Assembly: GCA_016282555.1 (NCBI GenBank)
Contig: JAEEKU010000031.1
Location: 1 to 8,994 of the forward strand
DNA from: Methanomassiliicoccaceae archaeon
Lineage (GTDB): Archaea > Thermoplasmatota > Thermoplasmata > Methanomassiliicoccales > Methanomethylophilaceae
Direction of reading: 5' to 3'
Length of the DNA stretch: 8,994 bases
Shown here: positions 8,001 through 8,994 of the stretch, in pieces
Layout of the letters: every line of letters begins with the position of its first letter
Numbering within the stretch: position 1 is the stretch's first letter
Program-made: the position numbers and the translations under genes
The notes under the pieces: generated by a model
Told to the model about the DNA's origin: nothing
The model's input: the letters and a program-made list of their open reading frames with translations, nothing else
Databases searched by the model: none

Positions 8001-8994
8001 TGACTGTCTCGGATCTGACGCTGGCGTTCGACAGGGCCGATGCGGATCTTCTGCTGGAAGAAGTTCTGTCGGGAAACATATCCGTCGCCGCTCTGGCCGA
8101 CGCCTGCGGCATGACGGAGCTGGACGCCGGGAATGTCACCACGGTTTCCGGCGATTCAGAGTTCAGGGCGGAAAATCTTCACGCGGAGGCATCCGGCGGA
8201 GGCAGAGGATATCTGGAAGTATCTTTCGATAACGCCGGAGCGCAGATGCAGACCGGGGACGGAACCGTCGATCTGGATGCGTCGCGCTCTGTCGTTACCG
8301 TATCGTCGGGAATTCCCTTCTCCGAACTGGCGGAGGCGATCCGCAATGATTTAGTATTTGAAAACGACGCGCACGTCTCGGCGCATCTGGAATCGGAGGG
8401 AATAAGAATCGACGGCACCGGAGACGCCGGGATTTCCTTTACGCGTATTACGGGAGCGGGACCCGGAAATCTGAAGGCGGATATTGTACTGGACGCCTCC
8501 GGGAGCGGGACCCGGATCAGCATAGATCTCGCTGCAGCGGGATACGCCGCGTACGTACGCATGCCCGCCGCGGAGGTCTCGGCGGAGAATCCCGTCATAG
8601 TTCTGGACAGAATCGACGCCGGCAGACTGGCGGAGGAATACCGGGAGACGGGAAGCATATCCGCTCTCAGTCTCGCAGATTATTGCAGCGGAACGGAAGC
8701 CGGGGCCTCGAAGATAACCGTGCTGGCCGCTGACGGGGCCCGCATTGTTGCGGAAGATCTCCGCATGAAGTCGGGCGAAGGGGGCAGAGACTCCCTGGAT
8801 TTGACTTTCGTGAGCATGGACGCGTCTTTCCCGGCCGAAGAGGATATTATCAGACTGGAAGCGGGGAAATCGTCGCTTTCCGTCTCATCGAGTATCTCAT
8901 TTTCCGAACTGGCCGAAGCGATTCGCAGCGGTCTGGAATTCGAAAAAGATGCTTACGCTTCCGCCAGCCTGGAGTCGGAAGGTCTCGCCGTAAC
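5045..8994 (+). CDS. Giant secreted repeat protein (3' end beyond window)
   Basis: The frame is open from ATG 5045 to the window edge: 1316 complete codons without a stop. I recognise no family. Residues 1-27 are a signal peptide (MRSG, then an Ala/Val/Leu core at 5-22, likely cut after Thr-Asp-Ala27). Residues 28-110 read like a short beta-helix, with regular turns such as LLIADGARLDV, NLYIGPSSRIIV and SIAIGSGSLIEIGG. Residues 110-510 are mixed beta-rich sequence with diverged helical half-repeats near 292 and 419. From residue 512 there are four full repeats of 188-196 residues and the start of a fifth (1283 on). Each has two halves: an amphipathic helix (PFSELAEAIR type, or DRADAGRLAEEY type) and about five short alternating strands. 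The composition is acidic and Ala/Ser/Gly/Asp-rich, with few Lys. Several N-x-S/T sequons (NGS, NAS, NVS, NIS, NVT) would allow archaeal N-glycosylation. It is probably exported and surface-attached; the anchor, if any, is beyond the window. The ATGA overlap with the transporter suggests a shared task. An adhesin, a surface scaffold or a lipid-binding beta-groove protein are all possible. Confidence 0.9.
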   Translation, partial: MRSGYALILAAVFAAVLAAVSVPGTDAEIIEGDYILDGDESFGPGTDLLIADGARLDVSSYNLYIGPSSRIIVAGSAEILCSGGSIAIGSGSLIEIGGSLIPPFGEDVAYSFDGTVAAESRILSEGVVSLTFRPAGSDRALHAAWDGHSLSVYDLKIVYRVSAGGLEESVGFTSLAFGETNTYEGKELNTRTVTVTSLDPDNSIEAAVSVRDKSFFVTDFSIAGIRSVTEYAGSDLTSVTEISGFGDIDVSAGDGMISVGSSVKSVKIGKYDGGSALSENTFRNVKWKADFDLSALASFLFSLIASDGSVSDLGDAVKSITVTAESAALYDADRGTRNLYDLSLVYDRDAVYGLKAGWREDGIDCGILAKGIALEYLAVGTDLSADIGVSAESIKTVYVSEGSAASAELEGVTAEADRLNLKNLFLIFSGMGSVDAGDILDNCRRMHLGISSFTCSGRETADIKDADILLLSEGSLGVLEMSFGYLSAEVPFRDGYLSADAGQIEITVSADGPLSEYIDAWIGGTELPEGSGVSFSMRARDADISYEGGNGSFDISWTKVSGAAQDAVEIKIEAERSRGGYTGVNGSVSAAGYRLSAGGSGGSLIATDLDLLADGLNLDALISAYRGSGAVTLSMLADFSGNAELRASELEAETDGASAVIGNLDFRADSGRIALGFDNASVRAAAEGESVSIDMDRSDVIAVSGIPFYELAGYLRGGMSFDKNVYASLHVETEGLEISSADSVLSFASFSSGSLIEADLALDGSPRGARISTGLSAPGFLAEALMPTARVSLKDPEIYLDRADAAGILDYYRENGAVSVLSLIDLCGGVSAEASRAVFESESGSAEAEDFHIASTGRGGLDAAAGYLSADIAAGEKIIEIIAEKASASLSSGMPLAELAESLKSGRPVRDGSYADASLEAYKMKLSYADGERSVSASFVPAGGSFSSIDLRAERTPGGDLLAGGNVSAQGYAMDIAASGDKNAAVTVSDLTLAFDRADADLLLEEVLSGNISVAALADACGMTELDAGNVTTVSGDSEFRAENLHAEASGGGRGYLEVSFDNAGAQMQTGDGTVDLDASRSVVTVSSGIPFSELAEAIRNDLVFENDAHVSAHLESEGIRIDGTGDAGISFTRITGAGPGNLKADIVLDASGSGTRISIDLAAAGYAAYVRMPAAEVSAENPVIVLDRIDAGRLAEEYRETGSISALSLADYCSGTEAGASKITVLAADGARIVAEDLRMKSGEGGRDSLDLTFVSMDASFPAEEDIIRLEAGKSSLSVSSSISFSELAEAIRSGLEFEKDAYASASLESEGLAV
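5918..6577 (+). repeat. Diverged half-repeats before the main repeat array
   Basis: Two segments resemble the second (B) helical motif of the later repeats: residues from about 292 (FDLSALASFLFSLIASDGSV) and from about 419 (LNLKNLFLIFSGMGSVDAG, ending near LDNC). Compare LNLDALISAYRGSGAVTL in repeat 1. They are too diverged to set exact boundaries, and suggest that the repeat array once began, or still begins, well before residue 512. Confidence 0.4.
6578..7156 (+). repeat. Protein repeat unit 1 (193 residues)
   Basis: This covers residues 512-704. The A helix is GPLSEYIDAWIGG, and the B helix follows at about 614 (DGLNLDALISAYRGSGAV). It is the most diverged full unit. It lacks the cysteine that units 2-4 carry after the B helix (it reads LADFSG) and ends in VIAVS, like the ends of the later units. 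Confidence 0.7.
7157..7720 (+). repeat. Protein repeat unit 2 (188 residues)
   Basis: This covers residues 705-892. The A motif is GIPFYELAGYLRGG followed by the strand VYASLHVETEGLEI. The B motif at about 801 is DRADAAGILDYYRENGAVSV followed by SLIDLCGG. Confidence 0.82.
7721..8308 (+). repeat. Protein repeat unit 3 (196 residues)
   Basis: This covers residues 893-1088. The A motif is GMPLAELAESLKSG followed by YADASLEAYKMKL. The B motif at about 996 is DRADADLLLEEVLSGNISV followed by ALADACGM. It ends VVTVSS. Confidence 0.82.
8309..8890 (+). repeat. Protein repeat unit 4 (194 residues)
   Basis: This covers residues 1089-1282. The A motif is GIPFSELAEAIRND followed by HVSAHLESEGIRI. The B motif at about 1188 is DRIDAGRLAEEYRETGSIS followed by SLADYCSG. 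It ends SLSVSS. Confidence 0.85.
8451..8516 (+). repeat. Exact 17-base direct repeat read in two frames
   Basis: CGGGAGCGGGACCCGGA occurs at 8451-8467 and again at 8500-8516. The 49-base offset is not a multiple of three, so the first copy reads T-G-A-G-P-G and the second S-G-S-G-T-R. It therefore cannot come from in-frame protein duplication. Local copying or chance in a GC-rich gene are both possible. Confidence 0.6.
8891..8994 (+). repeat. Protein repeat unit 5, start only
   Basis: This begins at residue 1283 with SISFSELAEAIRSG followed by YASASLESEGLAV, the closest match to unit 4. The DNA of the two differs mainly at synonymous third positions (for example GCG GAG against GCC GAA), so the protein pattern is kept more strictly than the DNA. 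The unit is cut by the window edge, and more repeats probably follow. Confidence 0.8.

Noticed and set aside
5518..8658. Series of minus-strand open frames opposite the giant protein
   Set aside because: All are Ser/Arg/Ala/Pro-rich mirrors of the repeat gene, with starts that do not match any repeat boundary and no ribosome sites.
1..8994. CRISPR array, insertion sequence or prophage
   Set aside because: There are no short regularly spaced DNA repeats, no transposase or integrase, and no terminal inverted repeats. The repeats in the giant gene are protein-level units of about 580 bases.

Overview
The window looks like chromosomal DNA of an archaeon of the Thermoplasmatota, most likely a Methanomassiliicoccales-type methanogen. 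The evidence is as follows. Bases 1-27 are the very 3' end of a 16S rRNA gene, in the archaeal/Thermoplasma-like form (CAGATGGATCACCTCC). No tRNA, 23S or 5S gene follows it anywhere in the remaining ~9 kb, and unlinked rRNA genes are a known trait of this phylum. Gene starts show archaeal signals: a TATA-like box placed for a leaderless transcript, ATGA overlaps and GGAG-type ribosome binding sites. The three visible stop codons are TGA, TAA and TGA, which fits, but does not prove, a lineage that avoids TAG because of pyrrolysine. The genus assignment is inference.

Layout: (1) 1-27, 16S rRNA 3' end. (2) 28-425, non-coding: a 9-bp trailer hairpin, a T-rich possible terminator, a TATA-like box, and a GC-rich leader with two strong hairpins, one of which hides a Shine-Dalgarno sequence in front of a 43-codon small ORF. 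(3) 426-2303, a 625-residue cytoplasmic protein of no family I recognise, made of beta-rich domains around a charged linker. (4) 2305-3498, a complete fold-type I PLP aminotransferase of the LysN/KAT II-like kind, one base after the previous stop. (5) 3528-5048, a 14-helix MFS transporter of the DHA2 (EmrB/QacA) type with its own leaderless-looking promoter. (6) 5045 to beyond the window end, at least 1316 codons of a secreted, repeat-built giant protein that overlaps the transporter gene by ATGA. All genes are on the plus strand, and the window is almost fully coding after 426.

How the genes may work together: 426-3498 looks like one transcription unit (unknown protein plus aminotransferase) and 3528-8994+ a second (transporter plus surface protein). 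The most unusual object is the giant protein. After a signal peptide and a beta-helix-like N-terminal segment, it carries four full ~193-residue repeats and the start of a fifth. Each is built from two ~97-residue halves, and each half pairs an amphipathic helix with a run of beta-strands. Its tight coupling to an exporter-type transporter suggests an envelope-associated transporter/surface-protein pair that I cannot match to a described system.
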